A stretch of 64,000 nucleotides of DNA from Furfurilactobacillus rossiae DSM 15814 (GCF_000428925.1 NZ_AUAW01000010.1:44967-108966), one strand, 5' to 3'. Shown: positions 9,678 to 18,554, counted from the first letter of the stretch. Translations and numbers: made by a program. The notes: generated by a model from the sequence alone, not told the origin.

Positions 9678-11000
9678 ATGGTAAACAACTTACAATCAAA
9701 CCAAAACGACTCACAAATTTCATGGAAAGCGGATATTAGTGATTCTGAACAACCAAAAGCCCCAATCATGATTGGACTAGCAACAGGCATCGGCGCACTG
9801 CTGTGGTTAGGACCATTTAACGGAATGAATAATTTATTGAATCCTGCCAAATTGGCAAATATTATGGGCGGTGCCGGTGGTCAAGTAAATAACTTTTTAG
9901 CATTGCTAGGTACGCTTGGAGCAGTTACCTCGACAATTACAACCATTATTATTGGAGCACTATCAGACCTCACACGATCAAGATGGGGACGCCGCACTCC
10001 TTGGCTAATAGTCGGCTCGATTTTAACAGCCATTGTGATGGTTGGCTTGGGGCTAATAAACTCCAAATCTGGATTGCCATTCTTCATTGTTCTATGGTGC
10101 TTACTTCAAACGTTTATCAATATGATTGTCGCACCGTTGCTCGCTGTTATAGCAGATCGTGTGGCTCCAATGCATCGTGGATTGATCTCATCTATTTATG
10201 CCACAGGATTCGTTATTGGACAGTATGGTGGTCCTGTCGTCGGTGGCACCTTCTTAAAAACCAACAATCCTGGATTAGTAAATGTGGGTTATTTTGTATT
10301 TGCATTTCTTATGCTCCTTTCGGGTCCAATTGCAGCCTTAATGTTAAAGGAAAAATCCAGTTTAAAAATGCCACGAATGAAAATGAACTGGAAGCGTTTT
10401 ATGCAATACTTTATTTTTCCAGTCCACAATACCAGAAATTTTTATCTAGCATTATTCGGAAAAATGCTAATTAACATCACCACCACGACTTTTGCAACAT
10501 ATCAATTATTTATACTAACAACAGATATGGGCCTACGAAGTTCAAGCGCAGGTAAATATATTTCACTGATGGGCACCATTACCATGATTGCCGCCATACT
10601 GTTTTCAACTATCTCCGGTCCCATCTCCGATAAAATGAAAACACGAAAATGGCCAGTTGCCTTTGCTGCTTTTCTTATTGCAACGGGAACATTGCTTCCA
10701 TATCTTCTTCATCATCCTGTTGTCATGTTAGTATATGGGGTTTTCGCTGGAATTGGATCAGGTATCTTCTTCTCAGTAGATCAGGCATTGAACTTAGAGG
10801 TGTTGCCTAACCCAGCTAATTCTGCCAAAGACCTCGGAATTCTCAATCTTGCCAACACAGGAGGGCAGATTTTGGGTCCCGTAATTGGTGCAATTCTGTA
10901 TGGAATTGTAGGACATAATTACCTTCCAATTCTTCCTATACTTACCGTCATTGCATTGGTTGGCGCCGCTTTGGTACTTTCAATTAAGGAAGCAAAATAA
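9678..11000 (+). CDS. MFS sugar transporter paired with GH42
   Basis: 440 residues, about 12 membrane segments preceded by a ~30-residue polar N-terminus. The loop 2-3 motif SDLTRSRWGRRTPWLIVG is the MFS/GPH-like signature for sugar carriers (resembling sucrose or galactoside symporters), and VFAGIGSGIFFSVDQALNLEVLPN is typical of the sixth loop region. The ATG follows AAAGGA at a 12-bp gap from the GH42 stop. It probably imports the glycoside that GH42 hydrolyses. The substrate is inferred only. Confidence 0.82.
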   Translation: MVNNLQSNQNDSQISWKADISDSEQPKAPIMIGLATGIGALLWLGPFNGMNNLLNPAKLANIMGGAGGQVNNFLALLGTLGAVTSTITTIIIGALSDLTRSRWGRRTPWLIVGSILTAIVMVGLGLINSKSGLPFFIVLWCLLQTFINMIVAPLLAVIADRVAPMHRGLISSIYATGFVIGQYGGPVVGGTFLKTNNPGLVNVGYFVFAFLMLLSGPIAALMLKEKSSLKMPRMKMNWKRFMQYFIFPVHNTRNFYLALFGKMLINITTTTFATYQLFILTTDMGLRSSSAGKYISLMGTITMIAAILFSTISGPISDKMKTRKWPVAFAAFLIATGTLLPYLLHHPVVMLVYGVFAGIGSGIFFSVDQALNLEVLPNPANSAKDLGILNLANTGGQILGPVIGAILYGIVGHNYLPILPILTVIALVGAALVLSIKEAK

Positions 11001-11002
11001 CA

Positions 11003-11070
11003 AAAAATGATTTTACTGTTAGTCTTCAAAAAGCTACTCATTGGCTGAAGACGACAGTAAAATCATTTTT
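11003..11070. terminator. Terminator between convergent MFS and nucleoside hydrolase genes
   Basis: AAAAATGATTTTACTGT pairs with ACAGTAAAATCATTTTT, with an inner GTCTTCA/TGAAGAC stem. A and T runs at the ends suit bidirectional use. Confidence 0.85.
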
Positions 11071-11073
11071 CTA

Positions 11074-12018
11074 TTACTTTTTCAGATCATCAAAAGCCTT
11101 TAGCGAATCCATAATCAGCTTAATAAACCGTTCACGGTCAACCTTCAACAACACATTAGTGTTCTTCGGTTTACCAGTCAGTTCATAGTAATCACAGACC
11201 GTTTCGCCCTTAACTAATTCGCCTTGTGTTTCCACATCGACATTCATCTGTTCACCTTCAAACAGCGTCGGGTCAATCAACCAGGCAATGGTACATGGGT
11301 CATGTAGTGGCGCACCTTTGAATCCCCACTTCGGGTTTTCGTGATAGATTTCAAAGAAATCAAGTAAACCACGAAAGGCATGCGCAACAGGATTTTTAAT
11401 ATCGTCAATGGACTCAATTTCATCCTTCAATATCTGCGCTTGATGCGTAACATTAAGTGGTGCCATAACTAAAGGAATGCCAGCATTCATCACAATCTTA
11501 GCGGCTTCAGGATCCACATAAATGTTGAACTCAACGGACGGGGTCCAGTTTCCTAACCCCATAGCGCCACCCATGAAAACAATTTGTTCGATTCGATCAG
11601 CAAGTTCTGGATAAACACGCAGGAACAAGGCAGCATTCGTCATCGGCCCAGTCACAACCAGCGTAACTTTCTCATCGCTCTCTCTAATGGTTTTCGCCAT
11701 TAATTCAATCGCTGTCATATTCTGTGGTTTGAAATCTGGGTCTGGCAGTTCCGCACCATCTAGTCCTGTCTTACCATGAACGTTACCAGCGGTTGCAAGC
11801 TTATTAACTAATGGTGTCCGGTTTCCGCCAGCAACGGGAATATCCTCGCGATGCATTAATGTTAACATGCGCATAGCATTGTTTAGCGTTTTTTCCGGTG
11901 TTTGATTCCCCGCTGAAGTTGTTACAGCTGCTAATTCAATCTTTGGTGAAGCAATCGCCATAGTCATTGCTAGCGCATCATCATGTCCAGGGTCACAATC
12001 TAAAATAATCTTTGTCAT
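11074..12018 (-). CDS. Inosine/uridine-preferring nucleoside hydrolase
   Basis: 314 residues. The N-terminal [11 protein letters not shown] (residues 7-17) is the Ca2+-binding signature of nucleoside N-ribohydrolases, and [13 protein letters not shown] near residue 240 carries the conserved C-terminal Asp. The enzyme splits ribonucleosides to free base and ribose in the cytoplasm. It is the last gene of an operon that also encodes a nucleoside transporter and a PfkB kinase, which supports a catabolic role. Purine or pyrimidine preference cannot be told. RBS AAAGGAG is well placed. Confidence 0.92.
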   Translation of the reverse strand: MTKIILDCDPGHDDALAMTMAIASPKIELAAVTTSAGNQTPEKTLNNAMRMLTLMHREDIPVAGGNRTPLVNKLATAGNVHGKTGLDGAELPDPDFKPQNMTAIELMAKTIRESDEKVTLVVTGPMTNAALFLRVYPELADRIEQIVFMGGAMGLGNWTPSVEFNIYVDPEAAKIVMNAGIPLVMAPLNVTHQAQILKDEIESIDDIKNPVAHAFRGLLDFFEIYHENPKWGFKGAPLHDPCTIAWLIDPTLFEGEQMNVDVETQGELVKGETVCDYYELTGKPKNTNVLLKVDRERFIKLIMDSLKAFDDLKK

Positions 12019-12045
12019 GTCAAACTCCTTTCAGGTTACCTATGT

Positions 12046-12432
12046 CTAGTTTACCTTGTTAACTACGTTTAGCGGATATTTTTTGATTAAGTAGAAGATG
12101 ATTAAACAAGCCAATAAACCAATAATGGCGATCAATATTGCGCTAATTTGTATAAAACCTGTCAACTTTGTACTAGCGACCGCAATAATACTTACGAATC
12201 CCATAAGGTAGACTGTATCTACAAATATCATAAACGCTTTGGCAAACCGCTTCGTACTCAGCAAACGAACAAGCGCCCACGCATATAACAAAATCACGAA
12301 AGCCGAAGATCTAATCAGCATCCCCGTCGTCTGCCCCTGTGAATGCCCACTGGTAACTAGCCAATTACTGCTGACAAATAAAGCAATTGTCATCATTACT
12401 GTCGTTACAAGCTTTGATTTTATCGTCTTCAT
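12046..12432 (-). CDS. Small four-helix membrane protein, unknown function
   Basis: About 128 residues with four hydrophobic segments and a basic C-terminus (LIKKYPLNVVNKVN). The ATG at 12432 has AGGTG upstream; the frame opens at a GTG 9 nt earlier. It sits between the nucleoside transporter and the nucleoside hydrolase, with 26-bp gaps on both sides, so it is part of the operon. I do not recognise a family. A helper of transport or an unrelated envelope protein are both possible. Confidence 0.65.
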   Translation of the reverse strand: MKTIKSKLVTTVMMTIALFVSSNWLVTSGHSQGQTTGMLIRSSAFVILLYAWALVRLLSTKRFAKAFMIFVDTVYLMGFVSIIAVASTKLTGFIQISAILIAIIGLLACLIIFYLIKKYPLNVVNKVN

Positions 12433-12458
12433 CAAAATCACCTATCTAGATTGTCTAT

Positions 12459-13643
12459 TTAAAAGTACAAACCGACGATTGTACCAGTCAAAACGGAAGC
12501 CAGTGTTGCACCGAGAAGTAGCTTCATTGAGAACTTCGCCACGTAAGCTCCTTGTTCTTCGCTAATGGACTTGATTGAACCAGTGATGATCCCAACTGTA
12601 CCAAAGTTTGCAAATGACACAAGATAAGCAGAAATAATGGCCGTTGCTTTCGCACTCAAACTGGTTGTCATGCCATGCAATGTGCCCATGGCCACGAATT
12701 CGTTGGTGATTAACTTTGTTGCCATCAGACTACCAACTTTAATAATGTCATGACTTGGCACACCCATTAAGAACGCAACCGGTGCGAACACATACCCAAT
12801 AAGTGTCGTAAAGCTGACGTTAAATAGAGCTAAGAACGTGTTATTTAGGAAGGTAACCAACGCTACAAACCCAATTAGCATTGCTCCAACAGTGATTGCT
12901 AGTTGAAAACCGTCAACAATGTAATTACCCAAAACCTGGAAGAATGGTTCTTTGTTTCCTTTGGAAATTTGAACGAGTTCATCGTTTGATTCCGTCTCAT
13001 ATGGATTCACAATACAAGAAATAATTAATGCTGATAAAATGTTCAAAAAGACCGCAACCACAACGAATTTACCAGGCACCATCTTCATATATGAGGCCAA
13101 CATAGCAGCTGATACAGCACTCATGGCTGACGCACAAATGGTGTACAAGCGTTGTTCGTTTAACTTCGGAATTTGATCTTTAACAGTTAGAAATACTTCT
13201 GGTTGGCCCAAAATAGCGGTGGAAACGGCAAAGTAACTTTCAAGTTCGCCCATTCCGGCAACCTTGTTCAATGCCCAACCGGTCCACTTAATAATGAATG
13301 GCAATACCTTAATGTAATTCAAAATGCCGACTAAAGCGGAAATAAAGACGATCGGCATCAAAACGTTGAGGAAGAAAACGGAACCGCCGGGTTTGATAAC
13401 TAATCCGCCAAAGACGAAATTAACCCCACCGGCGGCTTGAACCATTAGCCAGTTAAAGAATGACGAAATTCCAGCTAATGTTTTGACCCCACCTGATGTA
13501 TGCAGGCATAAAAAAGAAATAATTAACTGCAATGCAAACAAAATGCCAATTGATTTATACCGAATTTTTCTACGGTTGCTACTAATTAGCCAACCAATTC
13601 CAAACACAAGTGCTAACCCGGTTAATAAGAACACAAAGTTCAT
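12459..13643 (-). CDS. nupC: NupC-type concentrative nucleoside transporter
   Basis: 394 residues, about 9-10 membrane helices, matching the CNT family length. Family features include GQPEVFLTVKDQIPKL (substrate-site helix-turn region), ICASAMSAVSAAMLASYM and GVPSHDIIKVGSLMATKLITNEFVAM. It imports nucleosides by cation symport. RBS GGAG lies before the ATG. Coupling with the nucleoside hydrolase and kinase fits a nucleoside salvage or catabolism operon. The nucleoside specificity is not readable. Confidence 0.92.
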   Translation of the reverse strand: MNFVFLLTGLALVFGIGWLISSNRRKIRYKSIGILFALQLIISFLCLHTSGGVKTLAGISSFFNWLMVQAAGGVNFVFGGLVIKPGGSVFFLNVLMPIVFISALVGILNYIKVLPFIIKWTGWALNKVAGMGELESYFAVSTAILGQPEVFLTVKDQIPKLNEQRLYTICASAMSAVSAAMLASYMKMVPGKFVVVAVFLNILSALIISCIVNPYETESNDELVQISKGNKEPFFQVLGNYIVDGFQLAITVGAMLIGFVALVTFLNNTFLALFNVSFTTLIGYVFAPVAFLMGVPSHDIIKVGSLMATKLITNEFVAMGTLHGMTTSLSAKATAIISAYLVSFANFGTVGIITGSIKSISEEQGAYVAKFSMKLLLGATLASVLTGTIVGLYF

Positions 13644-13667
13644 AATCTCCGACTACCCTTCTATGTT

Positions 13668-14825
13668 TTATTGTTTTCCGTACGAGGCCAATAGTATTTC
13701 AGCCGCATCGACAGTAACTTCGCGTGGTGTATTACCTGCAAAGCGTTCGTGTGCAACGGCCTCTGCATTAGTTGCCAACTCTTCGTGGCTAATCTTGTAA
13801 TCACTAAATGGATGCAGACCAAGAATCTGGTCACGGAAGTCTTTATAAGTCCGTTCCGCAATTAGCGTTGTCTGTTCCTCAGGTGCATTTTCAGGATAAA
13901 CAGCACCTAAAATCTGGCCAATTTCTCTGACCTTATGTGGCATAACGGGGCCAACAAAACGAAGGACACCAGGCAAAGCATATGCGACGGCTTCACCGTG
14001 AACGATGTGATATTTAGATCCCAACACATGTGCCATCGAATGGCCAACGTTGGTACCTGCATTATTTAACATCCAACCTGCCAAAGTTGCGGCTACCATA
14101 ACCCGTTCACGAGCTTCTCGATCAGCACCGTTTTTAACCGCTCGTGGCAAGTAGTTATATAGAAGGAACACAACTTTCTCACAAATGGCATCCGTTACCG
14201 GTGAAGCCAATTTAGACAGATATCCTTCTGCAGCGTGAGAGAAAGCATCTAATCCTGTAGCAATTGTCATGTTTTTAGGTAATGACAATAATAAATCAGG
14301 ATTCAGGACTGCGTATTCACTAACCGCATCATCTGCCAGAATTGCCAGCTTTTGTTTGCTTGCTTCGTCAGTAACAACCAGTGCGTTAGACATCTCGCTA
14401 CCTGTCCCAGACGTCGTCGGCACGGAAATCAGCCCTGGACAAGGTTTGATTGCCGCTTGTGGATCTACATAACCTGAGATTTTTCCACCATTTACGCGAA
14501 CAATGTTGATACCGCGGGCAACATCAATCGAGCTGCCACCTCCAATTGCGATGATGCTGTCTGCCTTATGCTCTTTAAAAGCCGTTACGCCGGCATCGAC
14601 AACACTAGTTGGCGGATCCGAAACAACCTTATCGAACACTGCATATTCAATACCATTTGCTTTTAACTCCGTTTGAACATCCTGAACAATCTCAACCTGC
14701 GATAGAAAATGGTCCATAACAAACAGGGGACGCTGATAATTTTCCGTTTTCATAATTTCTAACAATGTTTCGTCAAGGTGGTCTGTGCTGACAACTTTAA
14801 CTTTTTGAAGTAACTTAAAGTCCAT
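13668..14825 (-). CDS. Iron-containing alcohol dehydrogenase
   Basis: 385 residues. IAIGGGSSIDVARGINI near residue 95 is the NAD(P)-binding GGGS motif of group III (Fe-dependent) alcohol dehydrogenases; SVPTTSGTGSEMSNALVVTD and GLDAFSHAAEGYLSK, followed by HSMAHVLGSKYHIVHGEAVA, contain the conserved metal-binding His/Asp residues. It reduces aldehydes or oxidises alcohols with NAD(P). Within this operon it may act on an aldehyde or polyol derived from a pentose. Substrate is unknown. Confidence 0.9.
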   Translation of the reverse strand: MDFKLLQKVKVVSTDHLDETLLEIMKTENYQRPLFVMDHFLSQVEIVQDVQTELKANGIEYAVFDKVVSDPPTSVVDAGVTAFKEHKADSIIAIGGGSSIDVARGINIVRVNGGKISGYVDPQAAIKPCPGLISVPTTSGTGSEMSNALVVTDEASKQKLAILADDAVSEYAVLNPDLLLSLPKNMTIATGLDAFSHAAEGYLSKLASPVTDAICEKVVFLLYNYLPRAVKNGADREARERVMVAATLAGWMLNNAGTNVGHSMAHVLGSKYHIVHGEAVAYALPGVLRFVGPVMPHKVREIGQILGAVYPENAPEEQTTLIAERTYKDFRDQILGLHPFSDYKISHEELATNAEAVAHERFAGNTPREVTVDAAEILLASYGKQ

Positions 14826-14831
14826 CTTTTA

Positions 14832-15461
14832 TTAAGTCCTTTCCATAAATACTCTTTTTTGGATCAATTCACTCAATGCTTGAATAGTCGGTCCAGTAGT
14901 CAACGCTGTGACAATCGTGATGATGCCAAACTTGCCACCCATCAAAAAACCTGCAAGCATTAAGCAAACATCAAATGTCATTTTGCTACGCCGCATGCTC
15001 CAGCCCGTTTTGTCTCGAATGGTCAACATAAATCCATTAAATGGATCAACACCTATATCGGCAGCTACAAACAAGCTAATCCCGATGTAATACAGGATGA
15101 TTCCTGTTGCACCGCCAGTTAAACGGGTAATTAGTGCGTCATTTGTAAATATATGTGGATATAGATGCGAGCCAATCGTAATAAACATGCCATACGGTAC
15201 TAAATACATGACAGTACCAACATTTACGTAATGACGGCCAACAAGAAACAGCAGCAAAATCAGAAAAATGTTTAACACATTGGAAACCATTCCTAGTTGA
15301 ACTCGTGGAATGTGAAAAGCAGCCCGCAAGCCATCGTAAATAATTCCGACTGGGTCATTACCTAATCGCGTGTTGTTATTAAATGCCACGCCGATGCAAA
15401 CCAGAAAAATGCCAACTAGCGCAATAACTGTTTTTTTAACGGTAAGTCGATTTTTTGTCAC
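14832..15461 (-). CDS. YczE/YitT-type integral membrane protein
   Basis: 209 residues, about five membrane helices. The opening segment with NTRLGNDPVGIIYDGL and the later ADIGVDPFNGFMLTIRDKTG form the paired GxDP motifs that mark the YczE/YyaS family, whose function is unclear. The GTG start has AAGGGAAGG upstream. It lies in the nucleoside/pentose operon, 6 bp before the alcohol dehydrogenase gene. A transport or export accessory function is possible but unsupported. Confidence 0.75.
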   Translation of the reverse strand: MTKNRLTVKKTVIALVGIFLVCIGVAFNNNTRLGNDPVGIIYDGLRAAFHIPRVQLGMVSNVLNIFLILLLFLVGRHYVNVGTVMYLVPYGMFITIGSHLYPHIFTNDALITRLTGGATGIILYYIGISLFVAADIGVDPFNGFMLTIRDKTGWSMRRSKMTFDVCLMLAGFLMGGKFGIITIVTALTTGPTIQALSELIQKRVFMERT

Positions 15462-15501
15462 GCAATCCTTCCCTTAACTTCCTTAGAATTTTAACGTTAG
15501 T

Positions 15502-16194
15502 TTACAGTCCCAATTCCTTGGCAGCAGCGTCAGCATTCTCACAGAAAGCACGAACTTTGTCGATATCTTTTTCCATGTTGCCGCCTTCATACTTAATACT
15601 TGTCTTCGTTAATGAATCAACACCGTATGGCCGAATTTTCTTAATCGCATCAGCCACGTTATCAGGTCCAAGGCCACCAGCTTCAATAACTGGCACATTA
15701 ACGGCTTTAACAATCTGTGCATCAATATTCCAATCATGCGTTTGACCGCTTGCACCAATACCAGTGTCATGTGCAAGCCCAGAGTCTAGCAAAATGTAAT
15801 CAACGAACGGTTCGAACTTCTTGGCACGGTCAATGGCTGATTCATTATCAACCAATACGGCCTGCATCAACTTTGTATGTGGCGCAACATCTTTTAACCG
15901 TTTGGCAAACGTTTCGTCTGCTGCATACCCGTCACCCGCAATGTGTAAGATGTCAGGCTGAATTTCTTCACCGAGCTTCAGCATTTCTTCAGGATCATTT
16001 GTAAGCATGATTGCAACAGAGGTAACGCCACGACGCTTGGCCTCATCAAAGATCTTGCGAACACGGTCTAGTGGTACGCGATGTGCGGGAACACCACCAT
16101 TTTGCATTGGAACCAAACCAATATTGTCCGCGCCGGCGTCCATTGTCTTAACACTTTCGTCATACTGAATTAGGGAATAAATTTGTTTAATCAT
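15502..16194 (-). CDS. Divergent TrpF-like (beta/alpha)8 barrel protein
   Basis: 230 residues with the layout of phosphoribosylanthranilate isomerase: GADNIGLVP near residue 22, YILLDSGLAHDTGIGASGQTHDW near 135, and VIEAGGLGPDNVADAI followed by GVDSLTKTSIK. The TrpF general-base Cys in KICG is absent (the first strand reads KQIYSLI), while the Asp of LLD is kept. The phosphate-gripping end is also altered (GVDSLTKTS instead of GVDVSSGVE). No trp gene is nearby; neighbours are a PfkB kinase, a nucleoside transporter and a nucleoside hydrolase. It is probably an isomerase or lyase on a phosphorylated pentose derivative. Strong GGAGG RBS. Confidence 0.72.
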   Translation of the reverse strand: MIKQIYSLIQYDESVKTMDAGADNIGLVPMQNGGVPAHRVPLDRVRKIFDEAKRRGVTSVAIMLTNDPEEMLKLGEEIQPDILHIAGDGYAADETFAKRLKDVAPHTKLMQAVLVDNESAIDRAKKFEPFVDYILLDSGLAHDTGIGASGQTHDWNIDAQIVKAVNVPVIEAGGLGPDNVADAIKKIRPYGVDSLTKTSIKYEGGNMEKDIDKVRAFCENADAAAKELGL

Positions 16195-16208
16195 TACTTT
16201 TGCCTCCG

Positions 16209-17168
16209 TTAATTTGCAATTGTGTCACTCATTAATTTTTGTTGAACCAGTTTTGGTGTGATATCAGGAACAGATTTATCACTCTCTAAAGCGATACTTG
16301 AAGCGGCCTGTGCAATTCGTCCAATTTCATGTAGCGGGCGATCAGGTTCGTCAAAGTAACTCCAGGTTATGGCCGCCATTCCGCAATCGCCAGCCCCATT
16401 CGCATTAACAATCGTTGTTTTAAAGGGTTTAACAAACGCCATATCATCTTTATTCGCACATAAAATTCCTTGTGCCCCCATCGAGATGAAAATATTTGCA
16501 ATACCTTTATCAAGCAAAACTTCTGCAGCACGTTTGGCCGTATTCAAATCCGTTATTTTAACGCCAGATAGCAACGATGCTTCTAATGCATTGGGTTTTA
16601 AAACCGTCATTTTATCCAAAATGCCATCAAAATGAGGTGCTTTAATCGTTGACACAGTGTCGCCAAACAATGGGGCTGTCACGTGCGTACCGATCCAATT
16701 CAGCGTAGAAGGATCAAGGTTGGCATCTAATAGGCAAATCGTGGCGTCGTTAATAAAATCTAATCTCTGTTTTAAAAACTCCGGTGTGATCTGCTTACAA
16801 ATATCCATATCATTCACACCAACAAGCATGTCACCCGTTTCATCCGTAATGTACATGTAGGTAGATGAACGCTGATGCGCTAGCTGTTCTGCATAGTCTA
16901 GATGAATATGATTATTCTCACAGGATGTCTTTAGTAATTGACCATTGTAGTCATCACCATATACGGTAATTAAGTACGTTGGCACTTCCAAATGAGCCAA
17001 ATTTTGTGCAATGTTTTGACCAACCCCGCCAACCGACATTCCGACTATTCCTGGGTTTGAATCTCGATCAACAACTTTGTCACTTGGCATGCCAAAGATA
17101 TCCATGTTCATGCCACCGATTACAACAACATAATCGTCAGGTGAAACAGCTTGTGAATAATTCATCAT
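16209..17168 (-). CDS. PfkB-family carbohydrate/nucleoside kinase
   Basis: About 319 residues. The N-terminal VVVIGGMNMDIFGMP is the PfkB entry strand; GGVGQNIAQNLAHL carries the ribokinase-type Gly-rich signature; the C-terminal NANGAGDCGMAA holds the anion hole and catalytic Asp (D261). It is closest in style to PsuK/YeiC-type nucleoside kinases and is a plausible kinase for ribose or a nucleoside. The frame opens 84 nt earlier, but ATG 17168 has AAGGAG ideally placed, and the upstream part covers the operator palindrome. First gene of a seven-gene minus-strand operon ending with the nucleoside hydrolase. Confidence 0.87.
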   Translation of the reverse strand: MMNYSQAVSPDDYVVVIGGMNMDIFGMPSDKVVDRDSNPGIVGMSVGGVGQNIAQNLAHLEVPTYLITVYGDDYNGQLLKTSCENNHIHLDYAEQLAHQRSSTYMYITDETGDMLVGVNDMDICKQITPEFLKQRLDFINDATICLLDANLDPSTLNWIGTHVTAPLFGDTVSTIKAPHFDGILDKMTVLKPNALEASLLSGVKITDLNTAKRAAEVLLDKGIANIFISMGAQGILCANKDDMAFVKPFKTTIVNANGAGDCGMAAITWSYFDEPDRPLHEIGRIAQAASSIALESDKSVPDITPKLVQQKLMSDTIAN

Positions 17169-17208
17169 AATTGTTCTCCTTAATTTGAATTCACCCTTTA
17201 CTGACATT

Positions 17209-17226
17209 TGTTTATGCGCATAAACA
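17209..17226. promoter_or_regulatory. Perfect 18-bp palindromic operator
   Basis: TGTTTATGCGCATAAACA is a perfect inverted repeat, flanked by ATTTG-like bases on both sides. It lies between the predicted promoter and the start of the PfkB-kinase operon, the expected place for a repressor. The neighbouring winged-helix/PfkB fusion is the natural candidate to bind it. Confidence 0.75.
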
Positions 17227-17239
17227 TTTGACACTTTAG

Positions 17240-17268
17240 AATCTATACCCATTGTCTCGCCCTGTCAA
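17240..17268 (-). promoter_or_regulatory. Predicted promoter of the kinase-nucleoside operon
   Basis: On the minus strand TTGACA (17263-17268) is followed after 17 nt by TAGATT (17240-17245), or after 15 nt by TATAGA. The 18-bp palindrome starts just downstream. Confidence 0.6.
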
Positions 17269-17410
17269 CAAAAATAGTTACCGCTTTCATAGTTTGAACT
17301 GACAAATCCTTTGTACATACACAGTTAGAGGTTTCATTTATTTTTTTATTCACAAAGATCCATTTTATTAATAATCAATACTCATTGGCCGCCGTTTCCG
17401 AGCAAGCAAA

Positions 17411-17440
17411 AAGACCCTGCAGTTTCCTACAAGGTCTTCA
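17411..17440 (-). terminator. Terminator of the HAD-rdgB-regulator operon
   Basis: On the minus strand AAGACCTTG pairs with CAGGGTCTT, followed by a T5 run. It separates the regulator transcript from the kinase operon. Confidence 0.75.
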
Positions 17441-17458
17441 TCTAACTAAATTTTATTT

Positions 17459-18547
17459 TTATTCAAACAGTTCATGACGCTTAAGTTCGAGCGTTCTGTG
17501 AGTCAGATTTTCATTCACTGCCTGAATACTCTCCATACTAAGATATGCAGCAGCATTAGCCAACTGACCGCTATCTTCAAATGACATTTCATTTTTATGT
17601 GCCCATACTAATGCCGCCGTTGCAGCTGCTCCGGCTCCATTAGTATTACGTTGATTAATTTTTTGCTCAGGATAAAATAACTGATGACGCTCATCTTGAT
17701 AAAGCATACCCACTTCATCAATATATAAAAACACGTTATTAACGCCTTTATCTATTATTCGCTGAGCCGCTTGAATCGCTGTGTGCTTGTCAGTGGCCTC
17801 AATCCCAGATAAAGTCTTTGACTCAACCGCGTTCAAAACAAGCGTATTTAAACAACCGATGCCTTTTAACAATCTGCCAGCTTTGGTGACTGAAACTGCC
17901 TTGGCAAACATCGGTCGTTGGCAATGATCATACAACCACTCAATGGTTTGTTGTGGAAGGTTCGAATCAATAACAACTGACGTTGAATTGTTAATCATAT
18001 CTTCACGATCTTCCAAAAACTCTGGTGTAATTCGATCGTTGATACTCATGTCGTCAAGGCCGACCACGCGATCACCACCAGGCTGGTTGACATATAAGTA
18101 AGTCGACGAATTGGTATCAGCAAACTGTTTGGAATATGTAATATCCATATCATTTGCCAGCGCGTCTGCCTTAAATTGTTCACCATTGTTATCATCGCCG
18201 TAGACAGAAATAAAGTAGTTTTGAACACCAAGTTTCCGCAAATTTAATGCGATATTTCTGCCAAGTCCTCCAACCGCATAGTAAACATGTCCGGCATTGG
18301 AACTCTTATCGACCACGTTTTCATCGGCAACACCAAAGATGTCCATATTTATTCCACCAATAACTGTCACATAACTCGGTGGTGTCACAATGTAGCCTTT
18401 GCCACGCAAATAACCTTTTTTCATCAAATTGGAAATATGAGCTGCCACACCTGACCGAGTGATACCTGCTAATTCTGCCAGTTCATTTTGGCTTATCATT
18501 GGATTTTGTTTAATCCAGGATAAAATTTGTTCTTCTCGATCTGTCAT
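17459..18547 (-). CDS. Winged-helix/PfkB fusion, likely pseudokinase regulator
   Basis: About 362 residues. Residues 1-60 form a winged helix (TDREEQILSWIKQNPMISQNELAELAGIT, then a KKGYLRGKGYIV wing); residues 65-355 form a PfkB domain related to the neighbouring kinase (VTVIGGINMDIFG, GGLGRNIALNLRKL). The catalytic motif GAGD reads GAGA here, with Ala at position 307, so phosphotransfer should be lost or crippled. E. coli YeiI has the same HTH-kinase layout. Probable job: sugar- or nucleoside-sensing regulator of the adjacent operon through the 18-bp palindrome. The ATG at 18547 follows TGAGG, which overlaps the rdgB stop codon, suggesting translational coupling. Confidence 0.82.
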   Translation of the reverse strand: MTDREEQILSWIKQNPMISQNELAELAGITRSGVAAHISNLMKKGYLRGKGYIVTPPSYVTVIGGINMDIFGVADENVVDKSSNAGHVYYAVGGLGRNIALNLRKLGVQNYFISVYGDDNNGEQFKADALANDMDITYSKQFADTNSSTYLYVNQPGGDRVVGLDDMSINDRITPEFLEDREDMINNSTSVVIDSNLPQQTIEWLYDHCQRPMFAKAVSVTKAGRLLKGIGCLNTLVLNAVESKTLSGIEATDKHTAIQAAQRIIDKGVNNVFLYIDEVGMLYQDERHQLFYPEQKINQRNTNGAGAAATAALVWAHKNEMSFEDSGQLANAAAYLSMESIQAVNENLTHRTLELKRHELFE

Positions 18548-18554
18548 GATTACC

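Noticed and set aside
15502..16194. Authentic tryptophan biosynthesis trpF
   Set aside because: The catalytic Cys motif KICG is missing, the phosphate-binding end differs, and no other trp gene is nearby.
17171..17252. Longer N-terminus of the PfkB kinase
   Set aside because: It would place the promoter-proximal 18-bp palindrome inside the coding region; ATG 17168 has a near-ideal AAGGAG site.
16209..18547. Pseudouridine degradation locus (psuK/psuG)
   Set aside because: The kinases look PsuK/YeiI-like, but no pseudouridine-phosphate glycosidase is encoded in the window; one of the two PfkB proteins is predicted inactive.
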